Origin: Massilibacillus massiliensis
Lineage (GTDB): Bacteria; Bacillota; Negativicutes; FLKF01
Direction: 5' to 3'
Assembly: GCF_900086705.1 (NCBI RefSeq)
Contig: NZ_LT575483.1
Span: forward strand, 2,791,016 to 2,855,015
DNA length: 64,000 nt
Under the pieces are notes generated by a model, which was not told the DNA's origin, did no database searches, and was given only the letters and a program-made list of their open reading frames with translations. A program made the translations under genes and the position numbers. This document shows, piece after piece, positions 8,754 through 17,109 of the stretch (its first letter is position 1; the number at the start of each line of letters is the position of its first letter).

Positions 8754-9137
8754 ATGAATTACTCTGGATACAGTGGGTCAGAAAAAGAACTTAATCAAAA
8801 ACTTACACAAGCAAAGACAGACGATACGATTAGTCAATACAAGCAGCACATTCAGGAAATGGCAGAAGAAATAGAATTCCTTCGTGACAGGCTTGAAAAT
8901 AATGCGGTAATGATTCATGTTAATGCGCAAAAGACGCGTCTTGATTCGGCAGAAAATATTAAAGCTTATCCAATGAATGAACACCCGACACATCTTCACA
9001 TTCCTATATCGGCAATTCGTATTAAGGGAATGCCTTTGAATTTTATAAAAGAATTTTCGCCACAATGTATGAACAGTATGGTTGCTCAGATTGAGTCTGA
9101 CTTAAGGGACAGACTGGTTATACTGGTTAAATATTAA
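8754..9137 (+). CDS. Phage protein of unknown function
   Basis: 127 residues. The first half is a charged helix with heptad character (K-E-L-N-Q-K-L-T, then M-A-E-E-I-E-F-L-R-D-R-L), the second half is mixed and contains N-E-H-P-T-H-L-H-I-P-I-S. It has a good GGAGATGATG ribosome site and closes the tube-gene transcript before the moron promoter. I do not recognise a family. It could be a small virion or assembly factor. Confidence 0.6.
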   Translation: MNYSGYSGSEKELNQKLTQAKTDDTISQYKQHIQEMAEEIEFLRDRLENNAVMIHVNAQKTRLDSAENIKAYPMNEHPTHLHIPISAIRIKGMPLNFIKEFSPQCMNSMVAQIESDLRDRLVILVKY

Positions 9138-9167
9138 TTGTTGATTCAAGTGAGTCCATGATATAAT
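9138..9167 (+). promoter_or_regulatory. Sigma-70-type promoter of the 9.2-kb moron
   Basis: TTGTTG and TATAAT separated by 18 bases, just upstream of the moron gene and in an otherwise co-transcribed late operon. The perfect -10 box suggests host RNA polymerase could express the gene in the lysogen. Confidence 0.6.
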
Positions 9168-9204
9168 GTAAAATATTGCATTATTTTAGAAGGATGTGCT
9201 TGAA

Positions 9205-10206
9205 ATGAACGAAGAATGTTTAATTTGCGGACATAAAGCTGATTTAGTGTCGTCTAATGATTTGACCGGTGTATGGTATTGTGAATTATGCGGTAATTAT
9301 ATACTAGCTGATTATATAACTGGTACTTTAAACGGTAGTTACAATGTAGGTAAGTATGATTTATTAAAATTAAAATCTGCATTATTTTACTACCTGAGAG
9401 TTGTGAAAAAGAATCATTTAAATACAGATTCTACGCCAATTACTATATCAATTAATAAATATGATAGTGATTTGTATATAGATTTAGACACAGTTTATAA
9501 TTTATATCCGGATAACTTTAATGATAGGTTAGATATGGTAATTGAATTACTTGCATCTAAAATAAATGACGTTGGGCAATGGTTTTATACTCCCACTGAA
9601 AATTTTAAAAACGGCATTAATAAAATGCAATTTGATATATTTTTCATGCCGTCTAACGTAACAAGTGCATATTATCAGCGTGGTGAATTTATTCGATTAC
9701 TTAAAGAACTACAGTATATAACTTCGGATGAAGATGGTAAATTTTCGTTTACAGCTAAAGGCTGGGAAAAAGTATATTTTTTACGTAAAAAGAATAATAG
9801 TAAAACCGCATTTATTGCAATGTCCTTTTCTTTTGATAATCCTGTTATTAATTCTGCAAAGTCATGTATTGAAACTGCTATTTCTAGTGCTGGATATATT
9901 CCTAGTATTATTAGTGATAAACAACACAATAATTTTATTATGGATGAAATCTTATATGAAATTCAGCATTCGGCTTTCGTTGTAGCTGATTTGACAGAGC
10001 AGAAAACAGGTGTGTATTACGAAGCTGGATTTGCTAAGGCTTTAGGAAAAGAAGTAATATTTACTTGTCATGAAACTGATTTCAATAATAGACATTTTGA
10101 TATCGCACAAGTCAATACAATTAAATGGGAGAATCCCGATGAGTTTGTAAAAGATTTGATTAGGAGAATCGAAATTACTGTGGGTTTGAATAAAAAAAAT
10201 AAATAA
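9205..10206 (+). CDS. Zinc-ribbon protein with nucleoside 2-deoxyribosyltransferase-like C-terminal domain (moron)
   Basis: The first 30 residues hold a zinc ribbon, C5-x2-C8 and C26-x2-C29. A helical middle of about 150 residues follows. The last 130 residues form a Rossmann-like domain known from many bacterial proteins of unknown role and related to nucleoside 2-deoxyribosyltransferases and TIR-like NAD-cleaving enzymes: F-I-A-M-S-F near residue 202, H-N-N-F-I-M-D-E-I, V-V-A-D-L-T (Asp262), V-Y-Y-E-A-G-F-A with the catalytic-type Glu273, and H-F-D-I-A-Q-V. The gene has its own promoter and terminator inside the tail operon, so it is a moron likely expressed in the lysogen. A role in nucleotide or NAD cleavage, possibly anti-phage defence, is inferred. 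The ATG is chosen over an upstream GTG that lies too close to the AAGGA. Confidence 0.75.
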   Translation: MNEECLICGHKADLVSSNDLTGVWYCELCGNYILADYITGTLNGSYNVGKYDLLKLKSALFYYLRVVKKNHLNTDSTPITISINKYDSDLYIDLDTVYNLYPDNFNDRLDMVIELLASKINDVGQWFYTPTENFKNGINKMQFDIFFMPSNVTSAYYQRGEFIRLLKELQYITSDEDGKFSFTAKGWEKVYFLRKKNNSKTAFIAMSFSFDNPVINSAKSCIETAISSAGYIPSIISDKQHNNFIMDEILYEIQHSAFVVADLTEQKTGVYYEAGFAKALGKEVIFTCHETDFNNRHFDIAQVNTIKWENPDEFVKDLIRRIEITVGLNKKNK

Positions 10207-10210
10207 TTTA

Positions 10211-10236
10211 GGGCAGCTTTCGAGCTGTCTTTTTTA
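10211..10236 (+). terminator. Intrinsic terminator after the 9.2-kb moron
   Basis: GGCAGCT and AGCTGTC closed by a TTCG tetraloop and followed by six T. It makes the moron a self-contained unit. Confidence 0.85.
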
Positions 10237-10253
10237 GTACAACAAAACTTATG

Positions 10254-10273
10254 GCCGTCCGAATCCGGGCGGC
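10254..10273 (+). promoter_or_regulatory. GC-rich hairpin ahead of the tail chaperone gene
   Basis: GCCGTCCG and CGGGCGGC form an 8-bp stem with a 4-base loop, 23 bases before the chaperone start. There is no T-run, so it is more likely an RNA-stability or translation element than a terminator. Confidence 0.4.
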
Positions 10274-10296
10274 TTATTTATATGGGAGGAATTATA

Positions 10297-10749
10297 ATGT
10301 CAGAACAATTGAATGAAGCAGATATTTTGTTTGCTGAAAAAGAGATCAAAATTGGCGATGAAACAATCACCATCAAACCTTACTCCTGGGCACAGAGCAT
10401 GAAATTAGTTAAGCCTTTAGGAGTGATTATGCATTTGTTGCTTAAGCATGCAGATGAATTACAAATGGCATTAAAAGAATATGAAGGTGCTAAATCAATC
10501 ATAAATCAAGCTATGCCAATTATCGATCTTCTAGGAGACATAGAGAGCGAAGAGCTGGTAAAGGCATTAACTGATTTCATGGTCACAGCAACCGGGAAAA
10601 ATGAAGTATATATTCAAGGGCTTATGCTCGATGATGTATTTGAGCTAGGAACTGCTGTTTATGATGTGAATAAAGGTTTTTTCACGAAACGCTTGGCGAA
10701 AGTGCAGACAGTTCAGCCAAGCAAGAAAGCGGAGAAAAAGTCTCAGTAA
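10297..10749 (+). CDS. Tail assembly chaperone (G-type)
   Basis: 150 residues, helical, placed immediately before the tape-measure gene as the G chaperone of siphophages is. It prevents aggregation of the tape measure and recruits tube protein. The ATG at 10297 is used because an in-frame ATG at 10282 lies in the GGGAGG ribosome site. The end of the gene, codons GAG AAA AAG TCT CAG TAA, forms a slippery stretch from which an extended GT product can be made (next entry). Confidence 0.75.
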   Translation: MSEQLNEADILFAEKEIKIGDETITIKPYSWAQSMKLVKPLGVIMHLLLKHADELQMALKEYEGAKSIINQAMPIIDLLGDIESEELVKALTDFMVTATGKNEVYIQGLMLDDVFELGTAVYDVNKGFFTKRLAKVQTVQPSKKAEKKSQ

Positions 10750-10970
10750 CACCTTATGAAGTTGTCCAAAAGTTAATCACGTATGGTCATACAAAAAATG
10801 AAATAGTAAATTCATACAGCTTGCCGGAAGTCAAATTATTCTACGAGAAAATTCTCAAAGAAGAAATGCGCCGGCAAGCTGATTTTATTGAAGCTGTAAC
10901 GGGTGGAATTGGTATGGCGTTCGGTGGAGCGAAGGAAATTACACCGCTACTAAAAAAGCTTAGGGAGTAA
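10740..10970 (+). CDS. T extension of tail chaperone, made by -1 frameshift (GT fusion)
   Basis: There is no start codon suitable for an independent gene here, but the -1 frame relative to the chaperone is open from the slippery GAAAAAG at 10734-10740 to a TAA two codons before the tape measure region. It encodes about 76 residues (V-S-V-T-P-Y-E-V-V-Q... ending P-L-L-K-K-L-R-E). A slip at AAA-AAG would give a GT fusion of about 224 residues. This arrangement, G then GT by programmed -1 frameshift between tube and tape-measure genes, is conserved in lambda-like phages. The slippery site is G-AAA-AAG rather than an ideal A-AAA-AAG, so efficiency may be low. Confidence 0.72.
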   Translation, partial: VSVTPYEVVQKLITYGHTKNEIVNSYSLPEVKLFYEKILKEEMRRQADFIEAVTGGIGMAFGGAKEITPLLKKLRE

Positions 10971-10980
10971 GTGAAGATAA

Positions 10981-13900
10981 TTGGCAAATAACAATGAAAT
11001 AAAAGTACATATTACTGCGGAAAATGAGCAGTTTGTTTCGAAGTTGCAAGAAGTTGTAAGTGCCATAAAGGGAGCAAAGAAGTCATCCACGGAAGGTACG
11101 CAAGCTGTTGGTGGTTTCCTTTCTAAAATCGCTAACTTTGGTATGATCCTAACAGGCGTATATGCTGGTTTATCTATGCTAAAAACTGGGCTTGATAGTA
11201 CAGTTGGATCAATTGGCAAATATAGTATGAGTATGGAAAACAACGAAGCCTCATTCGAAGTGTTTCTTGGCAACAGCCAATTGGCGACTCAATATCTTAA
11301 CGATTTAAAAAAGATTGCAGCTGACACTCCTTTTGATATGCCTGGTGTTACTGATGCAGGTAAGAAGCTTTTAGCATTTGGCTTTGATGCGGAAACGTCA
11401 TTAAAAATGTTACGTTCCATTGGGGATGCCTCTGCAGGGCTTGGTCTTGGTACAGAGGGCATTCAACGTATAACACTCGCTCTTGGGCAGATTAAAGCCA
11501 AAGGTCGTGTCATGGGCGATGAACTTTTGCAGCTTACTGAAGCAGGGATCCCTGCATACACAATTTTAGCTGACAAATTGGGGCTTACTGCAGATCAGGT
11601 GAAAAATATAGGGGATGCCGGTATAGATGCAGATACAGCAATAAACGCCTTGCTAACCGGTATGGATGAGAAATTTGGTGGTTTGTCAACAAAACTTGCA
11701 GATAAAATGATGGGGCTTTTATCAACCATACAAGACAACGCAATGAATACAGGCAGCTTTGTTTTAAGTCCGCTTTTTGAATCATTGGAAAAAGGGCTTG
11801 TAAAGGTTCGTGATTTTTCTGATCAGCTCAGCGCTGCAATTAATGGACAAGGAAATATTGATGAAAATGTAGGCGTTCTTCGAGTTATTGTTAAAATCCA
11901 AACCGGATTAGAAGAAGCGAAAGATTCATTTATATCTTTTACCGAGCTATTTGGGGCATATGACGATGATGGAAGTTTTTATTTTTCAGAAGAAGCGCTG
12001 TCAGCAATTGAAAATGCTGGTGATCTTTTAGAACGAGCTTGGAATTTAGCGCTTGATATCGGAGATGCACTGGTCAATACAAGCCCAGTTGTTGGCGAAA
12101 TTATCAGTAGGGTTGGAGAATGGCTAGAAACATTAATCAATATTGTCGATATCATTGTAAACGCAATAAATCCTGGGGTCGGTGATGTTAACGAGTCATT
12201 TGCAGGTACAAATACTATTATTGATATCGTTGTTGATACATTAATGGGCTTTTTTATTCTTGAAAAAATTATTACTATGATTCAAGGAATGCAAACTGCA
12301 TTTAATTTAGTTAAAACAGCGGTTATAGGTGTGCGCGAAGCGGTCAAAGCAACATCTATTGCACAAGCGGCATTAAACGTCTTAACCGGTGCAATGGGGG
12401 GGCCTGCGGGAATTGCAATGGCTTTAGGAGCAAGTGCAGCAGCTGTTGGCGCTGGTTATGCTTTAGAAAAATCGGGTATTTTTGACTTCGGAAGCTTAAA
12501 GGGAAGTTCTCCGGATGATGAAAAATCAGAAAATAAGCTTCAGCAATTATTGGATAAACTGAGAGAACAGCAAAGTAACCGGCAGCAGTATCAGCCGGGG
12601 ACTAGGCAACAGACGCAAAATAGCCAATCAGAAGAAGCGACAAAGGAATCACAAAAAGAACTAAAAAGTATTATCCGAAGTATTTCTGATTGGGTCAAGG
12701 CAGCAAATAAAGATATAGATGATCAAATAGAGACTTTAAAACTTAAAAATGAGCAAAGCCCGATGAACCCGCAAGATTTTTATAATCAGCTTTATAGTTT
12801 AGAACAGCAAAAATCTATCAATACTGAAATGGCCATTCAGGAGAAAATAAATGCTACAAACAATGCTCTGTTTAAAGATGAAGCAGATAGATCTGCGAGC
12901 ATAAAAAAATACCAGGCAGATGCCGAAGAAGCGGCTAAAGCTACTGGTAAATTGAGTGATGCTCTAAACGAAATAACCGGGACAATGCAAACAGCACAAA
13001 CCGCATTTAATAAAGAAGGTACAACCTGGCGGCGAGAAGTCGATGACGTTAATATTGAAGGACTCAACGAAGTCGCTCTAAATGCAATTTCTGCAGTTAG
13101 TCAAAAGTTTTTTGAGTTAACAGGTCGGCAGATGGTGGTATCTTCTGGACTGCGTAATTGGGGTGGCCATGTCAACGGCAATAAATTCGATGTTGTTGAT
13201 GATTATTCGTCTATTCTTTTAGAAAGTAATTCAAACGGTATTCGTGATGCGATCATTGATTACGCACGAAGTATTGGACTAGATGTATTGGATGAATACT
13301 CTGATCCGTCAGCAAGGGCGACGGCCGGTCATCTTGATTTTGATGCATCGAGTTTTACAGGACAACTTAATCAATATATGACGTGGCAGGCAGGCGATAT
13401 GCTCACTAAAGGTGGGGCAGAGTATAGAAAATCTTTACAAGCATTGTTCGATGAAGGCAATAAATTATTGATACAATCTGTAGGATTAGTTGATGAACAA
13501 AGCCAGTTGGATAAAGCGGAGATCAATAGTAAATATAATAAATTAGCAGAAAAATTTAGAGCGGCTAATTTAAATCATGTTGTTGAAGCTATTGAAAAAA
13601 TACGTTTTTCAGAATTACTTGATATTGATTTTAAAGAAACACAGAAAAAACTCGAATATGCAAACAACGATCTGACTGAAAGCCAGGAAGTATTACTATC
13701 TCAGCTGGCAAGCGGTGCAATTTCAGCAACGGAAGTAACTGAATCTTATATAGAAAAATTCCATACCTTAATGGATAAAAATCTAGCTGAATTGAAAACC
13801 GAACTAGAGCAGGCAATTTCGATAGGCGATAAAGAAACAATTGCATCGATCAAAGCAAAAATCAAAGAAGTTACTGAAACTCTAAAAAATGGGATCAATG

Positions 13901-15108
13901 AAATTTTAGATAAAATTCAGGATAATATGGATTGGCAAACTAAAATGATCGATGTCAATTCGACCATGACTTCAAGGCAGAAAGAAAATGCTAAGAAGAA
14001 TGTAGATGCTGATGGGGCTAGGCAAAATGTAGCTGCATTGGATGCCAGATTAAATGGATTATGGTCAGAATATGACAAGCTGAAAATTTGGGAAAAGGGC
14101 GATTTTTTCAATAAAAATATAATGCCGATAGAGCAGCAGAGACGTTATAATCAAGAGCTTGCCAAAGTCCCATCATTGCTAGATGATATTCACACTTCGT
14201 CCAAACAGGCACTCGAAGATGGTTTAGTTACATTTCTGACTGATGGTATCAATGAAGCTGAAAATCTGAAAGAAGCATTTTTAGATTTAGTTGAGTCTAT
14301 ATTAAAATCGATTCAGCAAGTTTTTGCGAAGAAAATCACTGATGATCTAATGAATCAATGGTTTGAGCCGACGGAGAATATGTATTCCATGGGGGAATCG
14401 CAGCCGAAGAATAGAGACGGAGCCCTTGGTTTTAATACCGATTTTGCGCCTCAATACGCAACGCAAACACAAGAACTTGATTCAAAATTAAACAGTATAT
14501 CAAGTAATTTTAGCAGTTTTGTTAATGAATTTAACACTACGGGGAATTATTTTTTATCCAGAACACAAACATTTTTTAATAGTGTTATACAAACAATGCA
14601 AAGTGCTGCGAATGCGATACCGATAGGGAGTAGTGTAGATACGGCAGGGAGTACTTCAAGTGGAGGGACGAGTAATTTTGAATATAAATCACAGTATTTT
14701 TCAGGTGGCGGCAGTGTTGTTGGACCGGGGACTGGAACCAGCGACAGCATATTTGCAAAATTAAGTAATGGTGAGTTTGTTGTAAAAGCTGATGCTGTAA
14801 AAAAAGTCGGAACAAGGTTTTTGGAAAGAGTAAATAATGGTGATATTCATAATTTGCATTTTTCGCTTCCGAAATTTGCGAAAGGTGGATATGTAGGGCG
14901 TGCAGGATCACAAGGCATGTCGAATGCTATGGAAAGCTTTACTGCTAATTTAAGCACTGGCATGAGTCCGCGCCTAAATGTAAATAATTATGTAGATGGT
15001 CAGCGTGTTTTTGATACATTTGGCAGATCGCTCATTAAGAGTGAAGTGAGAAAAGAACATATTGAAAATGCAAAATTCTATAGCCAAATTAATAAGCGGA
15101 TGAAATAG
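10981..15108 (+). CDS. Tape measure protein with M15-like peptidase domain
   Basis: The longest tail gene (1375 residues), directly after the chaperones. Residues about 60-280 contain the tape-measure N-terminal domain (A-D-T-P-F-D-M-P-G-V, G-R-V-M-G-D-E-L-L-Q-L). There follow hydrophobic stretches (about residues 410-500), Gln-rich linkers and long coiled coils. About residues 690-800 form a domain with S-S-G-L-R-N-W-G-G-H, H730-x6-D737 and G-H784-L-D786, the zinc-ligand pattern of M15 D-Ala-D-Ala carboxypeptidase-like enzymes. Such domains let the tail tip open peptidoglycan during DNA injection. The C-terminal part ends with glycine-rich F-S-G-G-G-S-V-V-G-P-G-T-G-T-S-D-S, common in tape measures. 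The start is TTG. Tail length is set by this protein's length. Confidence 0.88.
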   Translation: MANNNEIKVHITAENEQFVSKLQEVVSAIKGAKKSSTEGTQAVGGFLSKIANFGMILTGVYAGLSMLKTGLDSTVGSIGKYSMSMENNEASFEVFLGNSQLATQYLNDLKKIAADTPFDMPGVTDAGKKLLAFGFDAETSLKMLRSIGDASAGLGLGTEGIQRITLALGQIKAKGRVMGDELLQLTEAGIPAYTILADKLGLTADQVKNIGDAGIDADTAINALLTGMDEKFGGLSTKLADKMMGLLSTIQDNAMNTGSFVLSPLFESLEKGLVKVRDFSDQLSAAINGQGNIDENVGVLRVIVKIQTGLEEAKDSFISFTELFGAYDDDGSFYFSEEALSAIENAGDLLERAWNLALDIGDALVNTSPVVGEIISRVGEWLETLINIVDIIVNAINPGVGDVNESFAGTNTIIDIVVDTLMGFFILEKIITMIQGMQTAFNLVKTAVIGVREAVKATSIAQAALNVLTGAMGGPAGIAMALGASAAAVGAGYALEKSGIFDFGSLKGSSPDDEKSENKLQQLLDKLREQQSNRQQYQPGTRQQTQNSQSEEATKESQKELKSIIRSISDWVKAANKDIDDQIETLKLKNEQSPMNPQDFYNQLYSLEQQKSINTEMAIQEKINATNNALFKDEADRSASIKKYQADAEEAAKATGKLSDALNEITGTMQTAQTAFNKEGTTWRREVDDVNIEGLNEVALNAISAVSQKFFELTGRQMVVSSGLRNWGGHVNGNKFDVVDDYSSILLESNSNGIRDAIIDYARSIGLDVLDEYSDPSARATAGHLDFDASSFTGQLNQYMTWQAGDMLTKGGAEYRKSLQALFDEGNKLLIQSVGLVDEQSQLDKAEINSKYNKLAEKFRAANLNHVVEAIEKIRFSELLDIDFKETQKKLEYANNDLTESQEVLLSQLASGAISATEVTESYIEKFHTLMDKNLAELKTELEQAISIGDKETIASIKAKIKEVTETLKNGINEILDKIQDNMDWQTKMIDVNSTMTSRQKENAKKNVDADGARQNVAALDARLNGLWSEYDKLKIWEKGDFFNKNIMPIEQQRRYNQELAKVPSLLDDIHTSSKQALEDGLVTFLTDGINEAENLKEAFLDLVESILKSIQQVFAKKITDDLMNQWFEPTENMYSMGESQPKNRDGALGFNTDFAPQYATQTQELDSKLNSISSNFSSFVNEFNTTGNYFLSRTQTFFNSVIQTMQSAANAIPIGSSVDTAGSTSSGGTSNFEYKSQYFSGGGSVVGPGTGTSDSIFAKLSNGEFVVKADAVKKVGTRFLERVNNGDIHNLHFSLPKFAKGGYVGRAGSQGMSNAMESFTANLSTGMSPRLNVNNYVDGQRVFDTFGRSLIKSEVRKEHIENAKFYSQINKRMK

Positions 15109-15112
15109 TTAG

Positions 15113-15141
15113 TTGACGATAAAATCCTCTAATGCTATTCT
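15113..15141 (+). promoter_or_regulatory. Promoter of first secreted-protein moron
   Basis: TTGACG, 17 bases, then TATTCT preceded by TGC (extended -10). It starts right after the tape-measure stop codon and serves the small secreted-protein gene downstream. Confidence 0.7.
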
Positions 15142-15167
15142 AAAAGAAAACATTGGAGGATTTTGGC

Positions 15168-15671
15168 ATGAAAAGGATTTTAGCTTTAGTATTAATATTA
15201 ATTTTTTCTTTGCAAATTACAGCGTTTGCAGAAGTCATAAGAAAACCAAGAGATTCTTTTGAAAATAGTGTAACCGTATATAGTGAAGCCAATAATGTAG
15301 AGTTATTCAATGCAGTAGGTTTAGGGAAAGTGATTTATCCATCTAGCCATGTTTATGGTTTGATAATTAATAAGTCATGCGGTTACAAACCGGGTGTAAT
15401 TTATCAAATTAATAGATTCCAGATAAAAATAAATGATCAAATATTTGATATTCCAATAAATCATCAATATCAAGAAGTTACTCGAGGAGAATTTGCGGTA
15501 TATGGAAACATTTTTGTAAAAGTAATTATATGGGAAAATTTAATTGATCTAATAAAAAACGCAAATAAAGTAACAATCAGGGTAACGGACAGTCAAGGAT
15601 TTAACACCACCTCCGATTTTTCTGACACTGTACTTGCTGAATGGAAACAGGTTATAAATACTGAGGAATAA
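15168..15671 (+). CDS. Secreted protein of unknown function (moron)
   Basis: 167 residues beginning with a clear signal peptide (K-R, then a leucine/isoleucine-rich core, ending F-A-E), so the protein is exported to the periplasm or surface. The mature part looks beta-rich and has no motif I recognise. The ATG follows TTGGAGGA by 7 bases and is preferred to the upstream in-frame TTG. Own promoter and terminator mark it as a moron in the tail operon. Exported moron products often change the lysogen's envelope or block superinfection; that is only an inference here. Confidence 0.7.
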   Translation: MKRILALVLILIFSLQITAFAEVIRKPRDSFENSVTVYSEANNVELFNAVGLGKVIYPSSHVYGLIINKSCGYKPGVIYQINRFQIKINDQIFDIPINHQYQEVTRGEFAVYGNIFVKVIIWENLIDLIKNANKVTIRVTDSQGFNTTSDFSDTVLAEWKQVINTEE

Positions 15672-15677
15672 ATAAAA

Positions 15678-15703
15678 AAGTACTCTTTGCGGAGTGCTTT
15701 TTC
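15678..15703 (+). terminator. Intrinsic terminator of first secreted moron
   Basis: AAGTACTC and GAGTGCTT with a 6-base loop and a following TTTTTC. Confidence 0.75.
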
Positions 15704-15729
15704 TTATGATACACAATCAGTTATTGAAT

Positions 15730-15758
15730 TTGCATATCCTTCCGATTCACAGTATAAT
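15730..15758 (+). promoter_or_regulatory. Promoter of second secreted-protein unit
   Basis: TTGCAT, 17 bases, TATAAT. It is followed by an untranslated leader of about 155 bases before the next start codon, in which I see no clear structure. Confidence 0.6.
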
Positions 15759-15921
15759 ATTAAAAGGTAAATTTTGTCGCAATTGGATGGATAAAATCAA
15801 TTTATAGAGATTTAGGTAAAAGAGATAGTGAAAATAGCCGGTAACGGATTACATAGATTTAATAATAGATAAGAAAGGATTTTTATTTTTATTGCAACTA
15901 AAACAAAAGGAATGATTGTAT

Positions 15922-16461
15922 ATGTCTCTTAGGAAATTGGCGTTCATTATGTCATTTATAGCAGTAATGCTTGCAAATTCAAATACAACATTTGCTGAAA
16001 ACAATAGATATATACCTATCTCGTTTGAAGGTAAAATTGTTGGTGAATTTGATACCGATTCGATTAAATACGATAACGTTGAAAGTAAAAAAGGATTAAT
16101 GATCAACGTTTGGGTAAAAACAATTCCTGATCAATATACAGGAGAATATGTCATCTATAATTATCTTTTCAATAAAAATGACCGAGAAGCTATGTTATTA
16201 AACCAAATATCTTATGATGACGATGGTGAAATTATTTCTAAAATATCAAATAAACCTAACGCTTCATTGTGGTCAATCGTGGTACCAGCTACGTTAGTTG
16301 ATCAATGGTATGTAGAAACGGTGAAGTATGCAGATAAAAATCACAAAAAATTATTGAAAAAATATAACAATACTAGAAAGAGTGATAAAAATGAGAATAG
16401 TGTTTACGATAAGTTTAATTCTTGGATGGATGATATCGGGAATTTGTTCAGCTTCAATTAA
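15922..16461 (+). CDS. Secreted protein of unknown function (moron)
   Basis: 179 residues with a signal peptide (R-K-L-A-F-I-M-S-F-I core, ending T-F-A-E). The mature part begins with Y-I-P-I-S-F-E-G-K and contains D-T-D-S-I-K-Y-D and V-N-V-W-V-K-T-I-P-D, a pattern I associate with small secreted proteins common in Negativicutes (a surface-adhesin E-like fold). The C-terminus is lysine-rich and then D-K-F-N-S-W-M-D-D-I-G-N. It is co-transcribed with the next gene, which starts inside it in another frame. The function is unknown. Confidence 0.68.
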   Translation: MSLRKLAFIMSFIAVMLANSNTTFAENNRYIPISFEGKIVGEFDTDSIKYDNVESKKGLMINVWVKTIPDQYTGEYVIYNYLFNKNDREAMLLNQISYDDDGEIISKISNKPNASLWSIVVPATLVDQWYVETVKYADKNHKKLLKKYNNTRKSDKNENSVYDKFNSWMDDIGNLFSFN

Positions 16462-17011
16462 TCCCAATCAATCAATACACAGTTATTCTGAGTCATATCC
16501 TAAAATGGCTATTGTTATTAGTAATATTGGTGCTGCCAAACAATATCCGAGCATAATGACGGGACTTAATGAAAAAATATTAACGCAATCAAAATCGCAT
16601 TATTCACTTTTAGCAACCCAAGAAGAAACTACTCATTTTCTTGAATACTTAGAAGATCATGATATTCAAGATCCAAACGTTTTAAAGCGTAAGGATATCG
16701 CAGATTTCGGGAAAACTTATGGATATGATTATGTTGCCATTTTAAATTTTAATCAAATCGCTCAAAGAGATGGTAAAGGGAAGTTTATAATTACATGGGC
16801 AACTAATAAGACTTTAACAGCGGAAATGAGTGCTAAAGTTGTAGATACGCAAACTGGATCATACATATATAGAAAAGATATAGTTAAAGATGGGACGAGC
16901 ACATCTATATTTCCTGCATTTACAGGATCAAATACAAGTAAAGTGAACGCCTGGTTAGATATTGCTAGTTTATGTACTGATGAGTTTATAAAAGATATGG
17001 AGAATCTTTAG
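16391..17011 (+). CDS. Secreted protein of unknown function (moron)
   Basis: 206 residues with a signal peptide (R-I-V-F-T-I-S-L-I-L-G-W, cleavage likely after C-S-A). The mature protein has alpha/beta character with P-K-M-A-I-V-I-S-N-I-G, Y-G-Y-D-Y-V-A-I-L and M-S-A-K-V-V-D-T-Q-T-G-S-Y-I-Y, which recalls periplasmic proteins of the CsgG/TolB-like outer-membrane assembly type, though no family can be named with confidence. It overlaps the previous gene by about 70 bases in a different frame, indicating translational coupling. A strong terminator follows. Probable lysogen envelope function. Confidence 0.66.
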   Translation: MRIVFTISLILGWMISGICSASINPNQSIHSYSESYPKMAIVISNIGAAKQYPSIMTGLNEKILTQSKSHYSLLATQEETTHFLEYLEDHDIQDPNVLKRKDIADFGKTYGYDYVAILNFNQIAQRDGKGKFIITWATNKTLTAEMSAKVVDTQTGSYIYRKDIVKDGTSTSIFPAFTGSNTSKVNAWLDIASLCTDEFIKDMENL

Positions 17012-17052
17012 TATATCGGAGTAGTTGATATTAATTTAATATTATCAATTGA

Positions 17053-17082
17053 GACAGCTTAAATTTTAAGCTGTCTTTCTTT
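17053..17082 (+). terminator. Intrinsic terminator of second secreted moron unit
   Basis: GACAGCTT and AAGCTGTC, 7-base loop, followed by TTTCTTT. Tail genes resume immediately after. Confidence 0.8.
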
Positions 17083-17109
17083 ATGCCAAAAATGAAAGGG
17101 GTTGTTAAT

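Noticed and set aside
9728..9985. 85-codon frame inside the 9.2-kb moron
   Set aside because: Overlaps the conserved catalytic domain in another frame; low-complexity leucine-rich shadow.
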